Below, piece by piece: positions 16,701 through 23,113 of a stretch of DNA of 34,381 nt. Every line of letters starts with the position of its first letter. The first letter of the stretch is position 1. A program made the translations under genes and the position numbers. Under the pieces are notes generated by a model. The model ran no database searches and was not told the DNA's origin. It was given only the letters and a program-made list of their open reading frames with translations. This DNA comes from an uncultured Bacteroidales bacterium (GTDB lineage: Bacteria > Bacteroidota > Bacteroidia > Bacteroidales > Paludibacteraceae): positions 1 to 34,381 of the forward strand of contig CACYKR010000015.1 of NCBI GenBank assembly GCA_902774995.1, given 5' to 3'.

Positions 16701-18246
16701 TAAGGATTGTTCCTCGCTTGAGTCCGTAAGTCTTTCCAATATTACTGTTCTTAACGAAGAAGTATTCTCCGGTTGTTCTGCATTGGAATCTATTGCATTG
16801 CCTGCTTCATTGACTACAATCAATAGATATGCATTCAAAAATTGCAGTTCATTAACAAGTATTACTATTCCGGAGAATGTAACTACAATTACCTGTGTCT
16901 CCGGTAGTTCAGCTTATTCTACATTCGCAGGCTGCACCTCGTTAGCATCCGTTGAATGGAATGCACGCCATTGTGGTGGATTTACACGTGTGGGGCAATA
17001 TCAGGAATATGCAACGCCTTTTGAAGCAATCAAAGCAAACATTTCCTCTTTCACTTTTGGCGAAAATGTGGAGCATATTCCTGCTTATCTTTGCCACGGC
17101 ATGACGGGCTTGGAATCCATCACTATTCCTTCATCGGTAAGCTCTATAGGGGCATATGCCTTTGACGGCTGCACGGGTATTACCTCTGTTGCCTCCAATG
17201 CGACCATTCCTCCTACTTTGGCAAGTGGTGCATTCTCTTCGCCGTCCACCAAGAAACTCTACATCCCGCATGACGTTGATGTAAAAGCCGCATATCGTGC
17301 AGCGAGTGGATGGAACTCCTTCACCGAGGCGAACACCTTCCCGAAGATTGTGCAGTTTGACCTCAACGGCAAGTCCGGCACGATCCCGGATCCGCAGTTC
17401 TTCGATGATAAAACTTCGAAGGCTGCTGCACCTGCTATTCCTGCGGATGATGGCTATTATACATTCGATCAATGGACTACAGACGCCTCAGGCGCATCGC
17501 CCTTTACGTTCGCTTCAACCAATATCACTTCCGATCTCACCCTCTATGCCCAATGGACATTGAATGGTCTTGCACTCGACGAGAATGCCGATAATGCATC
17601 GCTCCTTGCGGCGTACGACGGTCTGACGACCGATGTAAGTATGATCCGCAGTTTGACCAATGTGCAGTATAATACCTTCTGTCTGCCGTTCAGCCTGAGC
17701 GCGGAGGTAATGACAGAGAAGTTCGGTGCCGGCTATGACTTGGAAGAGCTGACGGGTGTGGCTTATAACGCAGGAGAGCTGACGCTCGAGTTCACAAAAC
17801 GCGATGAACTGGAGGCAGGCAAACCTTATTTGTTGCAACCGGTGAACATTGTAGAGAATCCTTCGTTCGCGGAAGTGACTATCAGCAATGCTGCTCCCAG
17901 CGACGGTCTGAATAATGCGTATCTGGCATTCCACGGTATCTACTCGCCGACCGAGCTGGAGGGCGGAAACCATAACCTGCTTTTCCTCGGTGCCGGTAAC
18001 GAACTCTTCTGGCCTGCTACAACGGGTAGTATGAAGGGCTTCCGTGGGTACTTTGAGATAAAGTCACCTGCTCTCGCTGCTGTTAGAGCACGGATTGTGA
18101 AGAAAGAGGATGCTGCAACCGGCATTGAAGAAGTGAGAAGTGAGAACGCTAACGCTGTAAGAAGTGAGAAAATTCTCCGCAGCGGACAGCTCCTCATCCT
18201 CCGCGACGGTAAGACCTATAACGCACAAGGTATGTTGGTAGAATGA
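13783..18246 (+). CDS. BspA-like leucine-rich-repeat surface protein with CTD-like tail
   Basis: The 1487-residue product starts with an export signal (MKKTLLSLITITFFL, ending near TAFA at about residue 28). Residues about 30-1165 are BspA-type (LRR_5) repeats of the form SIGxYAFxxCxxLxxVxIPxxV. They are interrupted at least four times by a blade such as DNKTLTITGSGAMTDW or GTLTISGTGAMTDY. Residues about 1187-1260 are an InlB/Flg_new repeat (FDLNGKSG to LTLYAQW). Then comes the TFCLPF/AGKPYLLQP/MKGFRGYF domain shared with the protein at 1758, and a tail (EKILRSGQLLILRDGKTY then NAQGMLVE). BspA proteins are known adhesins that bind host matrix or other bacteria; ligand and role here are inferred. 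Codons 21-24 (ACT GGG GGG GGT) create a G8 tract in the signal region. Base composition is AT-rich up to about 17.25 kb and GC-rich after it. Confidence 0.9.
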   Translation: MKKTLLSLITITFFLCEASFTGGGTAFAATSYTLSADNKTLTITGSGAMTDWISSNYTNATTGRGWQSNIGTITKIVISEGVSSVGAYAFRGMTEVTTVEVASTVTSIGSYAFYGCSKLATVKFGTSSTYKCNIDTIQNYAFYSCTAVANVYCYGSSTTDAMARWLKIGFYADTSNPFYASTVATKYFYTNTSRQTSLTTTNLSGATKIKQYAFYNNTSLTAITLPTTITWIGKKAFAKCSNSSFTKIAIPENVTICGEDVFTGCKALTSVTWNATNCTKYLPNNTFTTSYNPFSNSTLSGQITSFTFGDNVEAIPPAICSKMSNLTSIVIPASVTSIGTETFKGCTGLTSIVSLSTTPPEVANVNAFTNVTKSIPVVVTSADAVTAYEGATGWSDFTNITTVLSGACGTSATFELDFATGTLTISGTGAMTDYATSDSNRSPWYKYNSYITDIVVNSGITTIGNAAFANCDVETCTIPASVTNFVTQCFFGAKVNKLYYGGTLSQWCNITRGTNNPHPVTQKFYISSSEKTSLTLPSNSSLAAKAFMNMKGITAVTIPAAVTTIGADAFSGCSNIANVYYQGTLAQWCAISFSNDAEANPAFNGASLHIDDSDINDGAVYVKDEITSIGNYVFCGVTNYTSIDINAATTVGAYTFKNCTAQILYRGSASGTSGNVSWTWDDGVLTLTGTGTMTNYTSAANVPWTPYMGSTHEIIVEDGITSIGNYAFNSPAASPVTITLPSSGLKTIGNSSFSGLTTLRELTIPNGVTTIGTNAFSSCTNLEKIYCPSTVPALTNAAGGGYTVYNSFASNAPFYVLPASYSSYAGSAWTSFGSNFFIYGDCGASGDNVQWVLAKKTDTLTISGTGAIKNYTSASSVPWYSFRSDIKAIMIEGGVTTIGNYAFYCCDNALFTSISIPEGVTGLGNSAFYSCTSLASVTLPSTLVSIGSNAFHSNALTSISIPNSVTSIGSYAFKDCSSLESVSLSNITVLNEEVFSGCSALESIALPASLTTINRYAFKNCSSLTSITIPENVTTITCVSGSSAYSTFAGCTSLASVEWNARHCGGFTRVGQYQEYATPFEAIKANISSFTFGENVEHIPAYLCHGMTGLESITIPSSVSSIGAYAFDGCTGITSVASNATIPPTLASGAFSSPSTKKLYIPHDVDVKAAYRAASGWNSFTEANTFPKIVQFDLNGKSGTIPDPQFFDDKTSKAAAPAIPADDGYYTFDQWTTDASGASPFTFASTNITSDLTLYAQWTLNGLALDENADNASLLAAYDGLTTDVSMIRSLTNVQYNTFCLPFSLSAEVMTEKFGAGYDLEELTGVAYNAGELTLEFTKRDELEAGKPYLLQPVNIVENPSFAEVTISNAAPSDGLNNAYLAFHGIYSPTELEGGNHNLLFLGAGNELFWPATTGSMKGFRGYFEIKSPALAAVRARIVKKEDAATGIEEVRSENANAVRSEKILRSGQLLILRDGKTYNAQGMLVE
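13846..13853 (+). repeat. G8 homopolymer in the BspA signal-peptide codons
   Basis: Eight consecutive G residues encode the Gly-Gly-Gly of the export signal. A one-base slip would move translation into a frame that stops near 13892, so the tract could switch the protein off. Confidence 0.9.
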
Positions 18247-18269
18247 TGAAATGTTGAAATGATTAAATG

Positions 18270-18428
18270 ATGAAAGTTATGACAAAGATATATAATTCTC
18301 CTCAAATGGAGGTGCATCCCATCACTCCGCTGTTGATGCTTTGCGCCAGCGGTGCAACAGATCGTGTGTCGTCCAATGTGAATCTGAAAGGAGGTAATAA
18401 CTCCGGAGATGCTACAGAGGCATTTTAA
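18270..18428 (+). CDS. Small ORF, 52 aa, possible paralogue of the ORF at 3255
   Basis: It starts 23 nt after the BspA stop, at an ATG inside a short tgaaatg-type repeat (18244-18276), and ends 30 nt before the lipoprotein gene. The sequence includes KIYNSPQMEVHPITPLLMLC followed by AS, then KGGNNSGDATEAF at the end. The order of features (Tyr, Pro, Met-Glu, Pro, hydrophobic patch, Ser, GG-rich segment, terminal Phe) parallels the ORF at 3255. An alternative start is ATG 18279. No signal peptide is evident. The product is unknown. Two occurrences behind two unrelated CTD-tailed proteins argue that it is real. Confidence 0.6.
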   Translation: MKVMTKIYNSPQMEVHPITPLLMLCASGATDRVSSNVNLKGGNNSGDATEAF

Positions 18429-18458
18429 TAAACTTACTTACATAAAAACAGAAAAGCA

Positions 18459-18950
18459 ATGAAAAAGATTGTATTTGCACTCAGTGCATTGGTGCTCTCG
18501 ATGAGCATGTTAGTCGGTTGTTCCGGCTCGAATGATGGAAACCTCCCCGGTAATCCAGTTGAGATTTCAACTGAAACAGTGAGTAGAATATGGCAGCAGT
18601 ATTCCTCTTCGGTAGATGGAGAATCTTATGTTTATCCGGAGATGTACAGACAGTACTTCGAATTTAGAGCGGATGGACGCCTGCTGGTGTATGATTATGA
18701 CGGTGAGTACAGAGGGTTTAATAACTGGTCGGTAGCTAATGGGATAATATCTATTGTGGATGCAATGGATATTAATGGTTTGCCGGGGAGAATAGATGAG
18801 CAGGATTGGCGAATTATTCAACTGACGGATCAGGCGCTGAAAATTCAGGTAATGGGGGATGGAAGTATAGAAGACAGAGAAGATATTTATATGGTTTTCC
18901 ATCGGCCGACTTCTCTTCCGAACTTCTACGGAAAGCCGACGAATTTATAA
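18459..18950 (+). CDS. Lipoprotein with lipocalin-like domain (hypothetical)
   Basis: The product has 163 residues. The signal peptide ends in a lipobox (MLVGC, lipidated Cys at residue 21) followed by the spacer SGSNDGNLPGN, so the mature protein should sit in the outer or inner membrane. The domain (FEFRADGRLLVYDYDGEY, WSVANGIISIVD, WRIIQLTDQALKIQV) has the strand pattern of small lipocalin-like lipoproteins common in Bacteroidetes, where a display value, a written form and a regression to baseline alternate; this is a weak assignment by pattern. It follows the small ORF at 30 nt spacing and ends at an intrinsic terminator, so BspA, small ORF and lipoprotein form one transcription unit. Composition is AT-rich like the cassette and unlike gpmI. 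Confidence 0.75.
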   Translation: MKKIVFALSALVLSMSMLVGCSGSNDGNLPGNPVEISTETVSRIWQQYSSSVDGESYVYPEMYRQYFEFRADGRLLVYDYDGEYRGFNNWSVANGIISIVDAMDINGLPGRIDEQDWRIIQLTDQALKIQVMGDGSIEDREDIYMVFHRPTSLPNFYGKPTNL

Positions 18951-18967
18951 ACCAATACGAACGAGAA

Positions 18968-18992
18968 ACAGTCACTTCGGTGGCTGTTTTTT
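18968..18992 (+). terminator. Intrinsic terminator of the BspA cassette
   Basis: A stem ACAGTCAC, tetraloop TTCG, GTGGCTGT (one T-G wobble) is followed by six T residues. UUCG tetraloops are exceptionally stable. It lies 17 nt behind the lipoprotein stop. Confidence 0.9.
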
Positions 18993-19132
18993 GATGTTAG
19001 ACAGATAGAACATTGTTAAGTAGGTATCTCCCTCGTATTGCTCAGGTGATGCCCTTGTGATTAACCCGTGTGGGCTTTTGGAACATTTTCACACTAAAAA
19101 AACCATTAAATTTGATTTTTTGTGGCAAAATC

Positions 19133-19163
19133 TTGCATATATGCAAAATTTGTAGTAATTTTG
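19133..19163 (+). promoter_or_regulatory. gpmI promoter inside the right inverted repeat
   Basis: TTG at 19133-19135 and TAATTTTG at 19156-19163 have a 20-nt spacer. The -7 element lies in the perfect 78-bp repeat; the -33 TTG lies just outside it but is preserved in the left copy at the same spacing. Confidence 0.8.
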
Positions 19164-19222
19164 CACCTGCAAAATTGGTAACGAACTAAAAAAACGTAAA
19201 TATGAGTAAAGCATTATTAATG
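19145..19222 (+). repeat. Right copy of the 78-bp perfect inverted repeat (IR-R)
   Basis: This is the exact reverse complement of 13292-13369. It spans the gpmI -7 region, its leader and the first seven codons of gpmI. The first divergence is at 19223, inside codon 8. Confidence 0.95.
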
Positions 19223-20737
19223 ATTTTGGATGGCTGGGGCATCGGTGACAAGAGCAAGTCCGATGTCATCAGCGTGACGCCGACGCCGCACTGGGATGCG
19301 CTGCTGGCGAAATACCCCCATTCGCAGCTGCAAGCCAGCGGAGAGAACGTAGGTCTGCCGGACGGACAGATGGGTAACAGCGAGGTAGGACACCTCAATA
19401 TAGGTGCCGGCCGCGTGGTATATCAAGACCTGGTAAAAATCAACCGCTCCATCCGCGACAACTCCATCATGCAGAACCCCGAGATTATCGCTGCATACAA
19501 AGCGGCACAGGCAGCGGGCAAGAAACTGCACCTGATGGGCCTATGCTCGACGGGCGGCGTACACAGCTCGCTGGACCACCTGTTCAAACTGGTGGAGATA
19601 GCCAAGGAGTACGGCGTAGCGGAGAAGACGTTCGTCCACTGTTTCATGGACGGCCGTGACACCGACCCGCGGAGCGGCAAAGGGTTCGTCAGTGACCTGC
19701 AGAAAGTATGCGATGCCAACGGCGCACATATCGCCTCTATCATCGGCCGCTTCTACGCCATGGACCGTGACAAACGGTGGGAGCGCATCAAAGTGGCATA
19801 TGACCAATTGGTCAACGGTGTAGGTCGTCAGGAGACAGACATGGTAGCTGCCGTACAGGGCTGCTACGACCGCCATACGGAGGAGCACAAGGATACGGAT
19901 GAGTTCATGGAGCCGCTGGTGAACGCCACCTGCGACGGACGGATAGCGGAAGGCGACGTAGTTATCTTCTTCAACTACCGCAACGACCGTGCCAAGGAAA
20001 TCACCATCGTCCTCACCCAGCAGGATATGCCGGAGCAGGGCATGCACACCATCAAGGGGTTGCATTATTGCTGCATGACGCCGTACGACAGTTCGTTCCA
20101 GGGCCTGCACGTGCTCTTCCCGAAAGAGAACGTATCGAACACCCTGGGCGAAGTGGTAAGCAAACTCGGCATGAAACAGCTGCGTATCGCCGAGACGGAG
20201 AAGTTCGCCCACGTGACTTTCTTCTTCAACGGCGGACGCGAAGCGGAATACCCGGGCGAGGAGCGTATATTGATTCCGAGTCCGAAAGTACCGACCTACG
20301 ACCTCAAACCGGAGATGAGTGCGCCGGAGGTGACCGAAGCGCTGGTAGCCGCTATCAAGACGCAGAAATTCGACTATATCACCCTCAACTTCGCCAACGG
20401 CGACATGATCGGTCATACGGGTGTATATGCCGCCATCGAGAAAGCCGTGAAATGCATTGACGAATGCTCGCACAAAGTGATAGAAGCGGCGCTGGAGAAC
20501 GGCTATGAGATCATCGTCATTGCCGACCACGGCAACTGCGACAACGCCATCAACCCCGACGGCACGCCGAATACGGCGCACTCGCTCAACCCCGTGCCCT
20601 TCGTATATATCAGCAAGGACCACGTGAACGCGAAGGTGGAGAACGGCATCCTCGCCGATGTAGCTCCGTCGCTGTGCCATATCATGGGCATCAAGCAGCC
20701 GGAAGAGATGACGGGAAGATGCCTAATCAAAGATTAA
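19202..20737 (+). CDS. gpmI: 2,3-bisphosphoglycerate-independent phosphoglycerate mutase
   Basis: The 511-residue cytoplasmic enzyme interconverts 3- and 2-phosphoglycerate in glycolysis and gluconeogenesis using two Mn ions and a phosphoserine intermediate. Visible hallmarks are LILDGWG-like MILDGWGIG near residue 7, [15 protein letters not shown] with the nucleophile Ser60, [25 protein letters not shown], and the metal site ADHGNCDNA with the later [12 protein letters not shown]. Length is normal for the family. It starts [13 protein letters not shown], and the first seven codons belong to the inverted repeat that bounds the BspA cassette. The gene is GC-rich, unlike the cassette upstream, and ends with a bidirectional terminator shared with the opposite small lipoprotein gene. 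Confidence 0.97.
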   Translation: MSKALLMILDGWGIGDKSKSDVISVTPTPHWDALLAKYPHSQLQASGENVGLPDGQMGNSEVGHLNIGAGRVVYQDLVKINRSIRDNSIMQNPEIIAAYKAAQAAGKKLHLMGLCSTGGVHSSLDHLFKLVEIAKEYGVAEKTFVHCFMDGRDTDPRSGKGFVSDLQKVCDANGAHIASIIGRFYAMDRDKRWERIKVAYDQLVNGVGRQETDMVAAVQGCYDRHTEEHKDTDEFMEPLVNATCDGRIAEGDVVIFFNYRNDRAKEITIVLTQQDMPEQGMHTIKGLHYCCMTPYDSSFQGLHVLFPKENVSNTLGEVVSKLGMKQLRIAETEKFAHVTFFFNGGREAEYPGEERILIPSPKVPTYDLKPEMSAPEVTEALVAAIKTQKFDYITLNFANGDMIGHTGVYAAIEKAVKCIDECSHKVIEAALENGYEIIVIADHGNCDNAINPDGTPNTAHSLNPVPFVYISKDHVNAKVENGILADVAPSLCHIMGIKQPEEMTGRCLIKD

Positions 20738-20747
20738 GTCTCAAGAC

Positions 20748-20783
20748 ACCCCCCGCCCCCTCTCAAAGGGGGAGAAGGGGGAG
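20748..20783. repeat. C-run/G-run intergenic inverted repeat
   Basis: A C-rich stretch (ccccccgccccc) is followed after tctcaaa by ggggg, agaa, ggggg, so the two halves can pair. It sits between the gpmI stop and a GAGATTT array. Confidence 0.6.
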
Positions 20784-20801
20784 ATTTGAGATTTGAGATT
20801 T
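20781..20801 (+). repeat. Heptamer array, 3 perfect copies of GAGATTT
   Basis: Three uninterrupted GAGATTT units. The same heptamer forms another array at 22036-22063 between the PASTA and RluA genes. Confidence 0.9.
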
Positions 20802-20808
20802 AAAAAGA

Positions 20809-20838
20809 AAGCGGCTCTTGCGAGTCGCTTCTTTTTTT
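20809..20838. terminator. Bidirectional terminator between gpmI and the Cys-rich lipoprotein
   Basis: A stem AAGCGGCTC, loop TTGC, GAGTCGCTT (one G-T wobble) is followed by C and seven T on the plus strand and preceded by an A-rich flank that gives a T-rich tail on the minus strand. It serves both converging genes. Confidence 0.85.
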
Positions 20839-20867
20839 GTAGGGATTTGTACCTTACCTGTTGCTGA

Positions 20868-21065
20868 TTACTCAGCAGCCTCAGCAGCTACCTCCTCTAC
20901 TACCTCAACGGCAGCAGTGTCAGCAACAGCCTCTTCCTCTACTACAACAGTAGTGTCTGCACAGCATGCAGCAGAATCCTGCTCGCAGCATTTTTTCTCG
21001 CAGCACTTGTTGCCGCAGCTCATTGCAGCAAATGCAACAGCTACGATAAGAAGCATCTTCTTCAT
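20868..21065 (-). CDS. Small Cys-rich, acidic lipoprotein (65 aa)
   Basis: The peptide has a short lipoprotein signal (MKKMLLIVAVAFAAMSC, lipidated Cys17). Six further cysteines follow in three adjacent pairs (21-22, 26-27, 34-35) within KCCEKKCCEQDSAACC, and then an acidic, Val/Ala/Glu-rich tail to the end. The paired cysteines could bind a metal ion or form disulfides, which is speculation from composition. It has its own consensus promoter overlapping that of the divergent PASTA gene, and it shares the bidirectional terminator with gpmI. Small lipoproteins of this look are common in Bacteroidales, but no function is known to me. Confidence 0.8.
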   Translation of the reverse strand: MKKMLLIVAVAFAAMSCGNKCCEKKCCEQDSAACCADTTVVVEEEAVADTAAVEVVEEVAAEAAE

Positions 21066-21138
21066 TGTTCTGTTCTTAATTTGGGGTTAATAAAGCTTTA
21101 TTTCATTCAATTCTTCGCCTTTTTGCGAAAAAACGGTG

Positions 21139-21169
21139 CAAAAGTACTGCTTTTTTTGGATATATGCAA
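21139..21169 (-). promoter_or_regulatory. Promoter of the Cys-rich lipoprotein gene
   Basis: On the minus strand, TTG (21167-21169) and TACTTTTG (21139-21146) have a 20-nt spacer. Its -33 element lies between the -33 and -7 of the opposite PASTA promoter. Confidence 0.8.
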
Positions 21170-21186
21170 AAAAAATTGTAATTTTG
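21156..21186 (+). promoter_or_regulatory. Promoter of the PASTA-rluA-porX operon
   Basis: TTG at 21156-21158 and TAATTTTG at 21179-21186 have a 20-nt spacer. The leader is about 14 nt. The DNA is shared with the divergent promoter. Confidence 0.8.
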
Positions 21187-21206
21187 CACACTAAAAATTA
21201 CATTTT

Positions 21207-22037
21207 ATGGCAAAAAAGGCATTTATAGACAAGACAGACCTGCGTTTTGTAGGTTGGAATATCGCAGCGGCCGTGCTCTCAGGGGTATTGATTCTGGCCG
21301 GATTGATATGGTGGTTACGCGGTTATACGCAGCACGGAGTAGAGGTAGAGGTAGAGGATGTACGGGGATTGGTGGTAGCGGAGGCGGAACCTATCCTGTC
21401 CACCAGCGGGCTGAGACTGATTGTCGTAGACTCCACCTATTCGGACAAAGTGCCGTTTGGCACGATTGTTGAACAGGACCCAAAGCCGGCCTCTCATGCC
21501 AAACACGGACGCGCAGTCTATGTGACCATCAACGCTACGGGCAAACGGCAGATCATCATGCCGAACCTGCAGGACCTGAGTTACAGGCAGGCGGAGACGA
21601 CACTTCGCGGATTAGGCATCGAGGTAGATTCGGTCTATGAATACGAGCCGTCGGCATACCGCGACCTGGTGCTGGACGTGCGGATGGACACGGTGAGCAT
21701 CCAGCCGGGCGACAAGATCGCCGTAGGCAGCAAGGTGCGGCTGGTAGTCGGTTTCGGCCGCGGTACGGAGTATGTAGAGACGCCGAACGTAGTAGGACTC
21801 ACCTTCCGGGACGCACGCAGCCTGCTGCTGCATAACCGCCTGACGATAGGTGCGGTACAGTACGACGAAGAGGAAAGTCCCGCCGAAGGCGAGGAGAACA
21901 AAGAGCAGTATATATACCGCCAGGAACCCGATGCGGGCACAAAAATCATAGAAGGAGAGACCGTTGCATTATGGCTCTCGACGGACATCGAGAAAGTTGT
22001 TTCGGGCGGCAACAGCGAGGAAGAGGAGTGGTTTTGA
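21207..22037 (+). CDS. Membrane-anchored PASTA-domain protein
   Basis: The product has 276 residues: a short cytoplasmic N-terminus, one membrane segment (about 17-37, NIAAAVLSGVLILAGLIWWL), then three PASTA repeats outside (about 43-110, 113-183 and 188-258; note the P-N-L/V-V-G-L type starts IIMPNLQDLS and ETPNVVGLTFRDA). The tail is acidic (NSEEEEWF). PASTA repeats bind peptidoglycan stem peptides or beta-lactams in kinases and PBPs; here there is no kinase or transpeptidase domain, so a peptidoglycan-sensing or cell-wall role is inferred. It is the first gene of a run with an RluA-family synthase and porX. Its stop codon overlaps the first base pair step of a GAGATTT array. Confidence 0.85.
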   Translation: MAKKAFIDKTDLRFVGWNIAAAVLSGVLILAGLIWWLRGYTQHGVEVEVEDVRGLVVAEAEPILSTSGLRLIVVDSTYSDKVPFGTIVEQDPKPASHAKHGRAVYVTINATGKRQIIMPNLQDLSYRQAETTLRGLGIEVDSVYEYEPSAYRDLVLDVRMDTVSIQPGDKIAVGSKVRLVVGFGRGTEYVETPNVVGLTFRDARSLLLHNRLTIGAVQYDEEESPAEGEENKEQYIYRQEPDAGTKIIEGETVALWLSTDIEKVVSGGNSEEEEWF

Positions 22038-22071
22038 GATTTGACATTTGAGATTTGAGATTTGAGGATTT
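22036..22071 (+). repeat. GAGATTT heptamer array spanning the PASTA-rluA junction
   Basis: Four consecutive heptamers (GAGATTT, GACATTT, GAGATTT, GAGATTT; 22036-22063) plus a GAGGATTT variant. The array contains part of the PASTA stop codon (22035-22037) and the TTG start of the next gene (22055-22057). Confidence 0.9.
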
Positions 22072-23113
22072 AAATATAGAGAGCGACGAGCTGTGGGAGC
22101 GTTGGCGGTGCGAGGTGGACAAGGGTCAAGGCAAGGAACGCGTTGACAAATACCTGGCGGAGCATATGACGAACACAAGCCGTAACCGCATCCAGACGGC
22201 AGCGGAGGCGGGTAACGTATGGGTGAACGGCAGTCCGGTAGCGTCCAACTACCGCGTCAAACCGGGCGACGTGATCCAAGTGCTGCTGGACCATGAGCCC
22301 CACGATTTCACCATCACGCCGGAAAACATACCGCTGGATATCGTCTATGAGGACGAGGATCTGATGGTGGTCAACAAACCCGCCGGTCTGGTGGTTCACC
22401 CCGGCCACGGCAACTACGAGCACACGCTGCTCCACGCCCTGGCATGGCATTTTAAGGAACAAAGTGACAAAGGACAAGGGACAAAGGCGCTTGATATCAA
22501 CGATCCCTCTATCGGGCTGGTGCACCGGATTGACAAAGACACCTCGGGGCTGCTGCTGATCGCCAAAACACCGGAGGCGAAGACGCATTTGGCAAAACAG
22601 TTCTTCGACCATACCACGGAGCGGACTTATAACGCGTTGGTTTGGGGCACATTCAAAGAGGATAGTGGCACCATTGAAGGCGCATTGGCACGCGACAACC
22701 GCGACCGAACCATCTACCGCGTATGGGATCTTGAGGAGTGCCCGCAAGCCAAAGAGGCGGTGACCCACTGGCGGGTGCTGGAGCGGTTTCCGTACGTGAC
22801 ACTGGTAGAATGCAGGTTAGAGACCGGCCGCACCCACCAGATACGCGTGCATATGAAGCATATCGGTCATCCGCTCTTCAGCGACGAGAAATACGGAGGG
22901 TGCGAGATACTCAAAGGGCTCCGTACCCAGAAATACAGACAATATATAGAGAACTGCTTCGCCCTCTGTCCCCGGCAAGTGCTGCACGCGCGAACCTTGG
23001 GATTCACCCACCCGCGGACGGGAGAACGTATGTTCTTCGACAGCGAATGGCCGGAAGACATGACGAACCTGATTAACAAATGGAGAAACTATGAACCGAA
23101 TACTCTGGGTTGA
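22055..23113 (+). CDS. RluA-family 23S/tRNA pseudouridine synthase
   Basis: The product has 352 residues. An S4 RNA-binding domain (about 28-75, DKYLAEHMTNTSRNRIQTAA, VWVNGSPV) is followed by the synthase domain with the catalytic motif GLVHRIDKDTSGLLLIAKT (Asp160), the earlier VNKPAGLVVHPGHGN, and ETGRTHQIRVHMKHIGHP. It most resembles RluD-type enzymes that modify 23S rRNA, but target specificity cannot be fixed here. No ATG precedes the conserved VDKGQ/RVDKYL region in frame; an in-frame stop lies at 22049-22051 and the first possible start is TTG 22055, within a GAGATTT array. A second run of repeated words (caaag/gacaaag, 22457-22487) adds KEQSDKGQGTK between conserved blocks. The 3' end overlaps porX by 23 nt. 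Confidence 0.9.
   Translation: MRFEDLNIESDELWERWRCEVDKGQGKERVDKYLAEHMTNTSRNRIQTAAEAGNVWVNGSPVASNYRVKPGDVIQVLLDHEPHDFTITPENIPLDIVYEDEDLMVVNKPAGLVVHPGHGNYEHTLLHALAWHFKEQSDKGQGTKALDINDPSIGLVHRIDKDTSGLLLIAKTPEAKTHLAKQFFDHTTERTYNALVWGTFKEDSGTIEGALARDNRDRTIYRVWDLEECPQAKEAVTHWRVLERFPYVTLVECRLETGRTHQIRVHMKHIGHPLFSDEKYGGCEILKGLRTQKYRQYIENCFALCPRQVLHARTLGFTHPRTGERMFFDSEWPEDMTNLINKWRNYEPNTLG

Noticed and set aside
19145-19222. IS element or transposon ends
   Set aside because: No transposase or integrase ORF lies between the repeats and no short flanking target duplication was seen outside the 17-bp repeat, which is itself part of gpmI.
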